Part shown: positions 1-13,421 of the stretch, in pieces | Numbering within the stretch: position 1 is the first letter of the stretch | How the letters are laid out: every line of letters starts with the position of its first letter | Source of the DNA: Gordius sp. MW1 | Taxonomy: Eukaryota > Nematomorpha > Gordioida > Gordea > Gordiidae | Direction: 5' to 3' | Length of the DNA: 64,000 bases | Assembly (NCBI GenBank): GCA_964036665.1 | Contig: OZ038529.1 | Location: 13,276,060-13,340,059 of the forward strand | Program-made: the position numbers and the translations under genes | Notes under the pieces: model-generated | Told to the model about the DNA's origin: nothing | Seen by the model: only the letters and a program-made list of their open reading frames with translations | Database searches by the model: none

Positions 1-3000
1 ATTGACTTCCGAAAAGAGGTTTTAAGCTGCGAGAACTATCATTTTGACAAAAGACAACGTTTTATTGTTGCGATTAGTTTGTTGTATCGCAACGTGAGTG
101 CTTAATTTTTCAAAAATGCACTATGCGATCATGATTTTAAAGTAATATTTTTCTGATTCTGATAAATTTTTACTTGGGATCATAGAAACCACGTCTGAAA
201 ACGACAACTTTCATCGGAGAATACGGTTCAAAGAAAAATATGTGAAAAATTTTGAGGTAAAAATATTTATTTTTTTCGATTCTATGTGAAAGAGCATGAA
301 AAAATATATAAAAGTAAGCCAATTCGAGAATCCTATTATCCTCGATTGACTTCCGAAAAGAGGTTTTAAGCTGCGAGAACTATCATTTTGACAAAAGACA
401 ACGTTTTATTGTTACGATTAGTTTGTTGTATCGCAACGTGAGTGCTGAATTTTTGAAAACTGCTCTATGCTATTATGATTTCAAAGTAATAGTTTTTAGA
501 TTCTGATAAATTTTTACTTGGGATCATAGAAACCACGTCTGAAAACGCCAAATTTCATCGGATGAATACGGTCTAAAGAAAAATATGTTAAAAATTTTGA
601 GGTAAAAATATTTATGTTTTTCGATTCTATGTGAAAGAGCATGAAAAAATATATAAAAGTAAGCCAATTTGAGAATCCTATCCTCGATTGACTTCCGAAA
701 AGAGGTTTTAAGCTGCGAGAACTATCATTTTGACAAAAGACAACGTTTTATTGTTGCGATTAGTTTGTTGTATCGCAACGTGAGTGCTTAATTTTTCAAA
801 AATGCACTATGCGATCATGATTTTAAAGTAATATTTTTCTGATTCTGATAAATTTTTACTTGGGATCATAGAAACCACGTCTGAAAACGACAACTTTCAT
901 CGGAGAATACGGTTCAAAGAAAAATATGTGAAAAATTTTGAGGTAAAAATATTTATTTTTTTCAATTCTATGTGAAAGAGCATGAAAAAATATATAAAAG
1001 TAAGCCAATTTGAGAATCCTATTATCCTCGATTGACTTCCGAAAAGAGGTTTTAAGCTGCGAGAACTATCATTTTGACAAAAGACAACGTTTTATTGTTG
1101 CGATTAGTTTGTTGTATCGCAACGTGATACTTAATTTTTGAAAATGGCTCTATGCGATCATGATTTCAAATTAATAGTTTTCAGATTCTGATAAATTTTT
1201 ACTTGGGATCATAGAAACCATGTCTGAAAACGACAACTTTCATCGGATGAATACGGTTTAAAGAAAAATATGTAAAAATTTTTAGGTTAAAATATTTATT
1301 TTTTTCAATTCTATGTGAAAGAGCATGAAAAAATATATAAAAGTAAGCCAATTTGAGAATCCTATTATCCTCGATTGACTTCCGAAAAGAGGTTTTAAGC
1401 TGCGAGAACTATCATTTTGACAAAAGACAACGTTTTATTGTTGCGATTAGTTTGTTGTATCGCAACGTGAGTGCTTAGTTTTTCAAAAATGCACTATGCG
1501 ATCATGATTTCAAAGTAATATTTTTCTGATTCTGATAAATTTTTACTTGGGATCATAGAAACCACATCTGAGAACTACAACTTTTATCGGATGCATACGG
1601 TTCAAAGAAAAATATGTGAAAAATTTTGAGGTAAAAATATTTATTTTTTTCGATTCCATGTGAAAGAGCATAAAAAAATATATAAAAGTAGACCAATTTG
1701 AGAATCCTATTATCCTCGATTGACTTCCGAAAAGAGGTTTTAAGCTGCGAGAACTATCATTTTGACAAAAGACAACGTTTTATTGTTGCGATTAGTTTGT
1801 TGTATCGCAACGTGATGCTTAATTTTTGAAAATGGCTCTATGCGATCATGATTTGAAATTAATAGTTTTCAGATTCTGATAAATTTTTACTTGGGATCAT
1901 AGAAACCACGTCTGAAAACGACAACTTTCATCGGATGAATACGGTTCAAAGAAAAATATGTGAAAAATTTTGAGGTAAAAATATTTATTTTTTTCAATTC
2001 TATGTGAAAGAACATGAAAAAATATATAAAAGTAAGCCAATTTGAGAATCCTATTATCCTCGATTGACTTCCGAAAAGAGGTTTTAAGCTGCGAGAACTA
2101 TCATTTTGACAAAAGACAACGTTTTATTGTTGCGATTAGTTTGTTGTATCGCAACGTAAGTGCTTAATTTTTATAAAATGCACTATGCGATCATGATTTC
2201 AAAGTAATATTTTTCTGATTCTGATAAATTTTTACTTGGGATCATAGAAACCACGTCTGAAAACGACAACTTTTATCGGATGCATACGGTTCAAAGAAAA
2301 ATATGTTATAAATTTTGAGGTAAAAATATTTATTTTTTTCGATTCTATGTGAAAGAGCATGAAAAAATATATAAAAGTAAGCCAATTTGAGAATCCTATT
2401 ATCCTCGATTGACTTCCTAAAAGAGGTTTTAAGCTGCGAGAACTATCATTTTGACAAAAGACAACGTTTTATTGTTGCGATTAGTTTGTTGTATCGCAAC
2501 GTAAGTGCTTAATTTTTCAAAAATGCACTATGCGATCATGATTTCAAAGTAATATTTTTCTGATTCTGATAAATTTTTACTTGGGATCATAGAAACCACG
2601 TGTGAAAACGACAACTTTTATCGGATGCATACGGTTCAAAGAAAAATATGTTAAAAATTTTGAGGTAAAAATATTTATTTTTTTCGATTCTATGTGAAAG
2701 AGCATGAAAAAATATATAAAAGTAAGCCAATTTGAGAATCCTATCCTCGATTGACTTCCGAAAAGAGGTTTTAAGCTGCGAGAACTATCATTTTGACAAA
2801 AGACAACGTTTTATTGTTGCGATTAGTTTGTTGTATCGCAACGTGATGCTTAATTTTTGAAAATGGCTCTATGCGATCATGATTTCAAATTAATAGTTTT
2901 CAGATTCTGATAAATTTTTACTTGGGATCATAGAAACCACGTCTGAAAACGACAACTTTCATCGGATGAATACGGTTCAAAGAAAAATATGTGAAAAATT

Positions 3001-4929
3001 TTGAGGTTAAAATATTTATTTTTTTCAATTCTATGTGAAAGAGCATGAAAAAATATATAAAAGTAAGCCAATTTGAGAATCCTATTATCCTCGATTGACT
3101 TCCGAAAAGAGGTTTTAAGCTGCGAGAACTATCATTTTGACAAAAGACAACGTTTTATTGTTGCGATTAGTTTGTTGTATCGCAACGTGAGTGCTTAATT
3201 TTTCAAAAATGCACTATGCGATCATGATTTCAAAGTAATATTTTTCTGATTCTGATAAATTTTTACTTGGGATCATAGAAACCACGTCTGAAAATAACAA
3301 CTTTTATCGGATGCATACGGTTCAAAGAAAAATATGTTAAAAATTTTGAGGTAAAAATATTTATTTTTTTCGATTCTATGTGAAAGAGCATGAAAAAATA
3401 TATAAAAGTAAGCCAATTTGAGAATCCTATCCTCGATTGACTTCCGAAAAGAGGTTTTAAGCTGCGAGAACTATCATTTTGACAAAAGACAACGTTTTAT
3501 TGTTGCGATTAGTTTGTTGTATCGCAACGTGAGTGCTTAATTTTTCAAAAATGCACTATGCGATCATGATTTTAAAGTAATATTTTTCTGATTCTGATAA
3601 ATTTTTACTTGGGATCATAGAAACAACGTCTGAAAACGACAACTTTCATCGGAGAATACGGTTCAAAGAAAAATATGTGAAAAATTTTGAGGTAAAAATA
3701 TTTATTTTTTTCGATTCTATGTGAAAGAGCATGAAAAAATATATAAAAGTAAGCCAATTTGAGAATCCTATTATCATCGATTGACTTCCGAAAATAGGTT
3801 TTAAGCTGCGAGAACTATCATTTTGACAAAAGACAACGTTTTATTGTTGCGATTAGTTTGTTGTATCGCAACGTGATGCTTAATTTTTGAAAATGGCTCT
3901 ATGCGATCATGATTTCAAATTAATAGTTTTCAGATTCTGATAAATTTTTACTTGGGATCATAGAAACCACGTCTGAAAACGACAACTTTCATCGGATGAA
4001 TACGGTTCAAAGAAAAATATGTGAAAAATTTTGAGGTTAAAATATTTATTTTTTTCAATTCTATGTGAAAGAGCATGAAAAAATATATAAAAGTAAGCCA
4101 ATTTGAGAATCCTATTATCCTCGATTGACTTCCGAAAAGAGGTTTTAAGCTGCGAGAACTATCATTTTGACAAAAGACAACGTTTTATTGTTGCGATTAG
4201 TTTGTTGTATCGCAACGTGATGCTTAATTTTTGAAAATGGCTCTATACGATCATGATTTCAAAGTAATAGTTTTCAGATTCTTGTAAATTTTTACTTGGG
4301 ATCATAGAAACCACGTCTGAAAACGACAACTTTCATCGGAGAATACAGTTCAAAGAAAAATATGTGAAAAATTTTGAGGTAAAAATATTTATTTTTTTCG
4401 ATTCTATGTGAAAGAGCATGAAAAAATATATAAAAGTAAGCCAATTTGAGAATCCTATTATCCTCGATTGACTTCCGAAAATAGGTTTTAATCTGCGAGA
4501 ACTATCATTTTGACAAAAGACAACGTTTTATTGTTGCGATTAGTTTGTTGTATCGCAACGTGATGCTTAATTTTTGAAAATGGCTCTATGCGATCATGAT
4601 TTCAAATTAATAGTTTTCAGATTCTGATAAATTTTTACTTGGGATCATAGAAACCACGTCTGAAAACGAGAACTTTCATCGGATGAATACGGTTCAAAGA
4701 AAAATATGTGAAAAAGTTTGAGGTTAAAATATTTATTTTTTTCAATTCTATGTGAAAGAGCATGAAAAAATATATAAAAGTAAGCCAAATTGAGAATCCT
4801 ATTATCCTCGATTGACTTCCGAAAAGAGGTTTTAAGCTGCGAGAACTATCATTTTGACAAAAGACAACGTTTTATTGTTGCGATTAGTTTGTTGTATCGC
4901 AACGTGAGTGCTTAATTTTTCAAAAATGC

Positions 4930-4975
4930 ACTATGCGATCATGATTTCAAAGTTCTGATAAATTTTTACTTGGGA
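4930..4975 (+). repeat. Satellite monomer with a 14-bp deletion
   Basis: The usual CAAAGTAATATTTTTCTGAT then TCTGATAAA is shortened here to CAAAGTTCTGATAAA, a loss of about 14 bp between two short T-rich or TTCT matches. It is a single-monomer variant. Confidence 0.75.
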
Positions 4976-6484
4976 TCATAGAAACCACGTCTGAAAACGA
5001 CAACTTTTATCGGATGCATACGGTTCAAAGAAAAATATGTTAAAAATTTTGAGGTAAAAATATTTATTTTTTTCGATTCTATGTGAAAGAGCATGAAAAA
5101 ATATATAAAAGTAAGCCAATTTGAGAATCCTATCCTCGATTGACTTCCGAAAAGAGGTTTTAAGCTGCGAGAACTATCATTTTTACAAAAGACAACGTTT
5201 TATTGTTGCGATTAGTTTGTTGTATCGCAACGTGAGTGCTTAATTTTTCAAAAATGCACTATGCGATCATGATTTTAAAGTAATATTTTTCTGATTCTGA
5301 TAAATTTTTACTTGGGATCATAGAAACCACGTCTGAAAACGACAACTTTCATCGGAGAATACGGTTCAAAGAAAAATATGTGAAAAATTTTGAGGTAAAA
5401 ATATTTATTTTTTTCGATTCTATGTGAAAGAGCATGAAAAAATATATAAAAGTAAGCCAATTTGAGAATCCTATTATCCTCGATTGACTTCCGAAAATAG
5501 GTTTTAAGCTGCGAGAACTATCATTTTGACAAAAGACAACGTTTTATTGTTGCGATTAGTTTGTTGTATCGCAACGTGATGCTTAATTTTTGAAAATGGC
5601 TCTATGCGATCATGATTTCAAATTAATAGTTTTCAGATTCTGATAAATTTTTATTTTGGATCATAGAAACCATGTCTGAAAACGACAACTTTCATCGGAT
5701 GAATACGGTTCAAAGAAAAATATGTGAAAAATTTTGAGGTTAAAATATTTATTTTTTTCAATTCTATGTGAAAGAGCATGAAAAAATATATAAAAGTAAG
5801 CCAATTTGAGAATCCTATTATCCTCGATTGACTTCCGAAAAGAGGTTTTAAGCTGCGAGAACTATCATTTTGACAAAAGACAACGTTTTATTGTTGCGAT
5901 TAGTTTGTTGTATCGCAACGTGAGTGCTTAATTTTTCAAAAATGCACTATGCGATCATGATTTCAAAGTAATATTTTTCTGATTCTGATAAATTTTTACT
6001 TGGGATCATAGAAACCACATCTGAAAACTACAACTTTTATCGGATGCATACGGTTCAAAGAAAAATATGTGAAAAATTTTGAGTTAAAAATATTTATTTT
6101 TTTCGATTCCATGTGAAAGAGCATGAAAAAATATATAAAAGTAAGCCAATTTGAGAATCCTATTATCCTCGGGTGACTTCCGAAAAGAGGTTTTAAGCTG
6201 CGAGAACTATCATTTTGACAAAAGACAACGTTTTATTGTTGCGATTAGTTTGTTGTATCGCAACGTGATGCTTAATTTTTGAAAATGGCTCTATGCGATC
6301 ATGATTTCAAATTAATAGTTTTCAGATTCTGATAAATTTTTACTTGGGATCATAGAAACCACGTCTGAAAACGACAACTTTCATCGGATGAATACGGTTC
6401 AAAGAAAAATATGTGAAAAATTTTGAGGTAAAAATATTTATTTTTTTTAATTCTATGTGTAAGAACATGAAAAAATATATAAAA

Positions 6485-6545
6485 GTAAGCCAATTTGAGA
6501 ATCCTATTATAGACAACGTTTTATTGTTGCGATTAGTTTGTTGTA
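6485..6545 (+). repeat. Satellite monomer with a 56-bp deletion
   Basis: At 6510/6511 the sequence passes directly from GAATCCTATTAT to AGACAACGTT. The normal monomer has about 56 bp between these points (CCTCGATTGAC through CATTTTGACAAA), so this monomer lacks its first part. The array continues in phase afterwards. This looks like a one-off internal deletion and does not recur elsewhere in the window. Confidence 0.85.
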
Positions 6546-9500
6546 TCGCAACGTAAGTGCTTAATTTTTCAAAAATGCACTATGCGATCATGATTTCAAA
6601 GTAATATTTTTCTGATTCTGATAAATTTTTACTTGGGATCATAGAAACCACGTCTGAAAACGACAACTTTTATCGGATGCATACGGTTCAAAGAAAAATA
6701 TGTTAAAAATTTTGAGGTAAAAATATTTATTTTTTTCGATTCTATGTGAAAGAGCATGAAAAAATATATAAAAGTAAGCCAATTTGAGAATCCTATCCTC
6801 GATTGACTTCCGAAAAGAGGTTTTAAGCTGCGAGAACTATCATTTTGACAAAAGACAACGTTTTATTGTTGCGATTAGTTTGTTGTATCGCAACGTGATG
6901 CTTAATTTTTGAAAATGGCTCTATGCGATCATGATTTCAAATTAATAGTTTTCAGATTCTGATAAATTTTTACTTGGGATCATAGAAACCACGTCTGAAA
7001 ACGACAACTTTCATCGGATGAATACGGTTCAAAGAAAAATATGTTAAAAATTTTGAGGTTAAAATATTTATTTTTTTCAATTCTATGTGAAAGAGCATGA
7101 AAAAATATATAAAAGTAAGCCAATTTGAGAATCCTATTATCCTCGATTGACTTCCGAAAAGAGGTTTTAAGCTGCGAGAACTATCATTTTGACAAAAGAC
7201 AACGTTTTATTGTTGCGATTAGTTTGTTGTATCCCAACGTGATGCTTAATTTTTGAAAATGGCTCTATGCGATCATGATTTCAAATTAATAGTTTTCAGA
7301 TTCTGATAAATTTTTACTTGGGATCATAGAAACCACGTCTGAAAACGACAACTTTCATCGGATGAATACGGTTCAAAGAAAAATACGTGAAAAATTTTGA
7401 GGTTAAAATATTTATTTTTTTCGATTCTATGTGAAAGAGCATGAAAAAATATATAAAAGTAAGCCAATTTGAGAATCCTATTATCCTCGATTGACTTCCG
7501 AAAAGAGGTTTTAAGCTGCGAGAACTATCATTTTGACAAAAGACAACGTTTTATTGTTGCGATTAGTTTGTTGTATCGCAACTTGATGCTTAATTTTTGA
7601 AAATGGCTCTATGCGATCATGATTTCAAATTAATAGTTTTCAGATTCTGATAAATTTTTACTTGGGATCATAGAAACCACGTCTGAAAACGACAACTTTC
7701 ATCGGATGAATACGGTTCAAAGAAAAATATGTGAAAAATTTTGAGGTAAAAATATTTATTTTTTTCAATTCTATGTGAAAGAACATGAAAAAATATATAA
7801 AAGTAAGCCAATTTGAGAATCCTATTATCCTCGATTGACTTCCGAAAAGAGGTTTTAAGCTGCGAGAACTATCATTTTGACAAAAGACAACGTTTTATTG
7901 TTGCGATTAGTTTGTTGTATCGCAACGTAAGTGCTTAATTTTTCAAAAATGCACTATGCGATCATGATTTCAAAGTAATATTTTTCTGATTCTGATAAAT
8001 TTTTACTTGGGATCATAGAAACCACGTCTGAAAACTACAACTTTTATCGGATGCATACGGTTCAAAGAAAAATATGTGACAAATTTTGAGGTAAAAATAT
8101 TTATTTTTTTCGATTCTATGTGAAAGAGCATGAAAAAATATATAAAGGTAAGCCAATTTGAGAATCCTATCCTCGATTGACTTCCGAAAAGAGGTTTTAA
8201 GCTGCGAGAACTATCATTTTGACAAAAGACAACGTTTTATTGTTGCGATTAGTTTGTTGTATCGCAACGTGATGCTTAATTTTTGAAAATGGCTCTATGC
8301 GATCATGATTTCAAATTAATAGTTTTCAGATTCTGATAAATTTTTACTTGGGATCATAGAAACCACGTCTGAAAACGACAACTTTCATCGGATGAATACG
8401 GTTCAAAGAAAAATATGTGAAAAATTTTGAGGTAAAAATATTTATTTTTTTCAATTCTATGTGAAAGAACATGAAAAAATATATAAAAGTAAGCCAATTT
8501 GAGAATCCTATTATCCTCGATTGACTTCCGAAAAGAGGTTTTAAGCTGCGAGAACTATCATTTTGACAAAAGACAACGTTTTATTGTTGCGATTAGTTTG
8601 TTGTATCGCAACGTAAGTGCTTAATTTTTCAAAAATGCACTATGCGATCATGATTTCAAAGTAATATTTTTCTGATTCTGATAAATTTTTACTTGGGATC
8701 ATAGAAACCACGTCTGAAAACGACAACTTTTATCGGATGCATACGGTTCAAAGAAAAATATGTTAAAAATTTTGAGGTAAAAATATTTATTTTTTTCGAT
8801 TCTATGTGAAAGAGCATGAAAAAATATATAAAAGTAAGCCAATTTGAGAATCCTATCCTCGATTGACTTCCGAAAAGAGGTTTTAAGCTGCGAGAACTAT
8901 CATTTTGACAAAAGACAACGTTTTATTGTTGCGATTAGTTTGTTGTATCGCAACGTGATGCTTAATTTTTGAAAATGGCTCTATGCGATCATGATTTCAA
9001 ATTAATAGTTTTCAGATTCTGATAAATTTTTACTTGGGATCATAGAAACCACGTCTGAAAACGACAACTTTCATCGGATGAATACGGTTCAAAGAAAAAT
9101 ATGTGAAAAATTTTGAGGTTAAAATATTTATTTTTTTCAATTCTATGTGAAAGAGCATGAAAAAATATATAAAAGTAAGCCAATTTGAGAATCCTATTAT
9201 CCTCGATTGACTTCCGAAAAGAGGTTTTAAGCTGCGAGAACTATCATTTTGACAAAAGACAACGTTTTATTGTTGCGATTAGTTTGTTGTATCCCAACGT
9301 GATGCTTAATTTTTGAAAATGGCTCTATGCGATCATGATTTCAAATTAATAGTTTTCAGATTCTGATAAATTTTTACTTGGGATCATAGAAACCACGTCT
9401 GAAAACGACAACTTTCATCGGATGAATACGGTTCAAAGAAAAATATGTGAAAAATTTTGAGGTAAAAATATTTATTTTTTTCAATTCTATGTGAAAGAAC

Positions 9501-12500
9501 ATGAAAAAATATATAAAAGTAAGCCAATTTGAGAATCCTATTATCCTCGATTGACTTCCGAAAAGAGGTTTTAAGCTGCGAGAACTATCATTTTGACAAA
9601 AGACAACGTTTTATTGTTGCGACTAGTTTGTTGTATCGCAACGTAAGTGCTTAATTTTTCAAAAATGCACTATGCGATCATGATTTCAAAGTAATATTTT
9701 TCTGATTCTGATAAATTTTTACTTGGGATCATAGAAACCACGTCTGAAAACGACAACTTTTATCGGATGCATACGGTTCAAAGAAAAATATGTTAAAAAT
9801 TTTGAGGTAAAAATATTTATTTTTTTCGATTCTATGTGAAAGAGCATGAAAAAATATATAAAAGTAAGCCAATTTGAGAATCCTATCCTCGATTGACTTC
9901 CGAAAAGAGGTTTTAAGCTGCGAGAACTATCATTTTGACAAAAGACAACGTTTTATTGTTGCGATTAGTTTGTTGTATCGCAACGTGATGCTTAATTTTT
10001 GAAAATGGCTCTATGCGATCATGATTTCAAATTAATAGTTTTCAGATTCTGATAAATTTTTACTTGGGATCATAGAAACCACGTCTGAAAACGACAACTT
10101 TCATCGGATGAATACGGTTCAAAGAAAAATATGTGAAAAATTTTGAGGTTAAAATATTTATTTTTTTCAATTCTATGTGAAAGAGCATGAAAAAATATAT
10201 AAAAGTAAGCCAATTTGAGAATCCTATTATCCTCGATTGACTTCCGAAAAGAGGTTTTAAGCTGCGAGAACTATCATTTTGACAAAAGACAACGTTTTAT
10301 TGTTGCGATTAGTTTGTTGTATCGCAACGTGAGTGCTTAATTTTTCAAAAATGCACTATGCGATCATGATTTCAAAGTAATATTTTTCTGATTCTGATAA
10401 ATTTTTACTTGGGATCATAGAAACCACGTCTGAAAACGACAACTTTTATCGGATGCATACGGTTCAAAGAAAAATATGTTAAAAATTTTGAGGTAAAAAT
10501 ATTTATTTTTTTCGATTCTATGTGAAAGAGCATGAAAAAATATATAAAAGTAAGCCAATTTAAGAATCCTATCCTCGATTGACTTCCGAAAAGAGGTTTT
10601 AAGCTGCGAGAACTATCATTTTGACAAAAGACAACGTTTTATTGTTGCGATTAGTTTGCTGTATCGCAACGTGAGTGCTTAATTTTTCAAAAATTCACTA
10701 TGCGATCATGATTTTAAAGTAATATTTTTCTGATTCTGATAAATTTTTACTTGGGATCATAGAAACCACGTCTGAAAACGACAACTTTCATCGGAGAATA
10801 CGGTTAAAGAAAAATATGTGAAAAATTTTGAGGTAAAAATATTTATTTTTTTCGATTCTATGTGAAAGAGCATGAAAAAATATATAAAAGTAAGCCAATT
10901 TGAGAATCCTATTATCCTCGATTGACTTCCGAAAATAGGTTTTAAGCTGCGAGAACTATCATTTTGACAAAAGACAACGTTTTATTGTTGCGATTAGTTT
11001 GTTGTATCGCAACGTGATGCTTAATTTTTGAAAATGGCTCTATGCGATCATGATTTCAAATTAATAGTTTTCAGATTCTGATAAATTTTTACTTGGGATC
11101 ATAGAAACCACGTCTGAAAACGACAACTTTCATCGGATGAATACGGTTCAAAGAAAAATATGTGAAAAATTTTGAGGTTAAAATATTTATTTTTTTCAAT
11201 TCTATGTGAAAGAGCATGAAAAAATATATAAAAGTAAGCCAATTTGAGAATCCTATTATCCTCGATTGACTTCCGAAAAGAGGTTTTAAGGTGCGAGAAC
11301 TATCATTTTGACAAAAGACAACGTTTTATTGTTGCGATTAGTTTGTTGTATCGCAACATGAGTGCTTAATTTTTCAAAAATGCACTATGCGATCATGATT
11401 TCAAAGTAATATTTTTCTGATTCTGATAAATTTTTACTTGGGATCATAGAAACCACGTCTGAAAACGACCAATTTTATCGGATGCATACGGTTCAAAGAA
11501 AAATATGTGAAAAATTTTGAGGTAAAAATATTTATTTTTTTCGATTCCATGTGAAAGAGCATGAAAAAATATATAAAAGTAAGCCAATTTGAGAATCCTA
11601 TTATCCTCGATTGACTTCCGAAAAGAGGTTTTAAGCTGCGAGAAATATCATTTTGACAAAAGACAACGTTTTATTGTTGCGATTAGTTTGTTGTATCGCA
11701 ACGTGATGCTTAATTTTTGAAAATGGCTCTATGCGATCATGATTTCAAATTAATAGTTTTCAGATTCTGATAAATTTTTACTTGGGATCATTGTAACCAC
11801 GTCTGAAAACGACAACTTTCATCGGATGAATACGGTTCAAAGAAAAATATGTGAAAAATTTTGAGGTAAAAATATTTATTTTTTTCAATTCTATGTGAAA
11901 GAACATGAAAAAATATATAAAAGTAAGCCAATTTGAGAATCCTATTATCCTCGATTGACTTCCGAATAGAGGTTTTAAGCTGCGAGAACTATCATTTTGA
12001 CAAAAGACAACGTTTTATTGTTGCGATTAGTTTGTTGTATCGCAACGTAAGTGCTTAATTTTTCAAAAATGCACTATGCGATCATGATTTCAAAGTAATA
12101 TTTTTCTGATTCTGATAAATTTTTACTTGGGATCATAGAAACCACGTCTGAAAACGCCAACTTTTATCGGATGCATACGGTTCAAAGAAAAATATGTTAA
12201 AAATTTTGAGGTAAAAATATTTATTTTTTTCAATTCTATGTGAAAGAGCATGAAAAAATATATAAAAGTAAGCCAATTTGAGAATCCTATCCTCGATTGA
12301 CTTCCGAAAAGAGGTTTTAAGCTGCGAGAACTATCATTTTGACAAAAGACAACGTTTTATTGTTGCGATTAGTTTGTTGTATCGCAACGTGATGCTTAAT
12401 TTTTGAAAATGGCTCTATGCGATCATGATTTCAAATTAATAGTTTTCAGATTCTGATAAATTTTTACTTGGGATCTTAGAAACCACGTCTGAAAACGACA

Positions 12501-13192
12501 ACTTTCATCGGATGAATACGGTTCAAAGAAAAATATGTGAAAAATTTTGAGGTTAAAATATTTATTTTTTTCAATTCTATGTGAAAGAGCATGAAAAAAT
12601 ATATAAAAGTAAGCCAATTTGAGAATCCTATTATCCTCGATTGACTTCCGAAAAGAGGTTTTAAGCTGCGAGAACTATCATTTTGACAAAAGACAACGTT
12701 TTATTGTTGCGATTAGTTTGTTGTATCGCAACGTGAGTGCTTAATTTTTCAAAAATGCACTATGCGATCATGATTTCAAAGTAATATTTTTCTGATTCTG
12801 ATAAATTTTTACTTGGGATCATAGAAACCACGTCTGAAAACGACAACTTTTATCGGATGCATACGGTTCAAAGAAAAATATGTGAAAAATTTTGAGGTAA
12901 AAATATTTACTTTTTTCGATTTTATGTGAAAGAGCATGAAAAAATATATAAAAGTAAGCCAATTTGAGAATCCTATTATTCTCGATTGACTTCCGAAAAG
13001 AGGTTTTAAGCTGCGAGAACTATCATTTTGACAAAAGACAACGTTTTATTGTTGCGATTAGTTTGTTGTATCGCAACGTGATGCTTAATTTTTGAAAATG
13101 GCTCTATGCGATCATGATTTCAAATTAATAGTTTTCAGATTCTGATAAATTTTTACTTGGGATCATAGTAACCACGTCTGAAAACGACAACT

Positions 13193-13205
13193 TTCATCGG
13201 ATGAA
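13193..13205. repeat. 13-bp palindrome TTCATC-G-GATGAA (representative)
   Basis: TTCATC and GATGAA are perfect inverted copies around a single G. The palindrome is present in monomers with the TTTCATCGGATGAATAC haplotype and broken in those with TTTTATCGGATGCATAC or CATCGGAGAATAC. One example is annotated; it recurs many times along the array. It could be a protein-binding site, but nothing in the sequence shows that. Confidence 0.6.
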
Positions 13206-13288
13206 TACGGTTCAAAGAAAAATATGTGAAAAATTTTGAGGTAAAAATATTTATTTTTTTCAATTCTATGTGAAAGAACATGAAAAAA

Positions 13289-13298
13289 TATATAAAAG
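13289..13298 (+). promoter_or_regulatory. TATA-like motif in the satellite monomer (representative)
   Basis: TATATAAAAG matches the general eukaryotic TATA-box consensus (TATAWAAR). It is followed 6 bp later by CCAAT, within AAGCCAATTTGAG. Nearly every monomer carries it; a few have TATATAATAG or TATAGAAAAG. In an AT-rich repeat such a match can arise by chance, so this is only a candidate for satellite transcription. Confidence 0.25.
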
Positions 13299-13394
13299 TA
13301 AGCCAATTTGAGAATCCTATTATCCTCGATTGACTTCCGAAAAGAGGTTTTAAGCTGCGAGAACTATCATTTTGACAAAAGACAACGTTTTATT

Positions 13395-13421
13395 GTTGCG
13401 ATTAGTTTGTTGTATCGCAAC
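13395..13421. repeat. Inverted repeat / potential hairpin in the satellite monomer (representative)
   Basis: GTTGCGAT and ATCGCAAC are perfect 8-bp inverted arms separated by the 11-nt loop TAGTTTGTTGT. The same structure occurs in most monomers along the whole window. Occasional copies have one arm changed (for example GTTCCGAT near 23,694 and ATCCCAAC near 7,234). It is the most GC-rich, conserved part of an otherwise AT-rich unit. It may form a cruciform or an RNA hairpin; that is inference. Confidence 0.75.

Noticed and set aside
13193-13210. CENP-B box
   Set aside because: The CATCGGATGAATACGG region has a loose resemblance, but the required TTCG...A..CGGG pattern is not met in the consensus.
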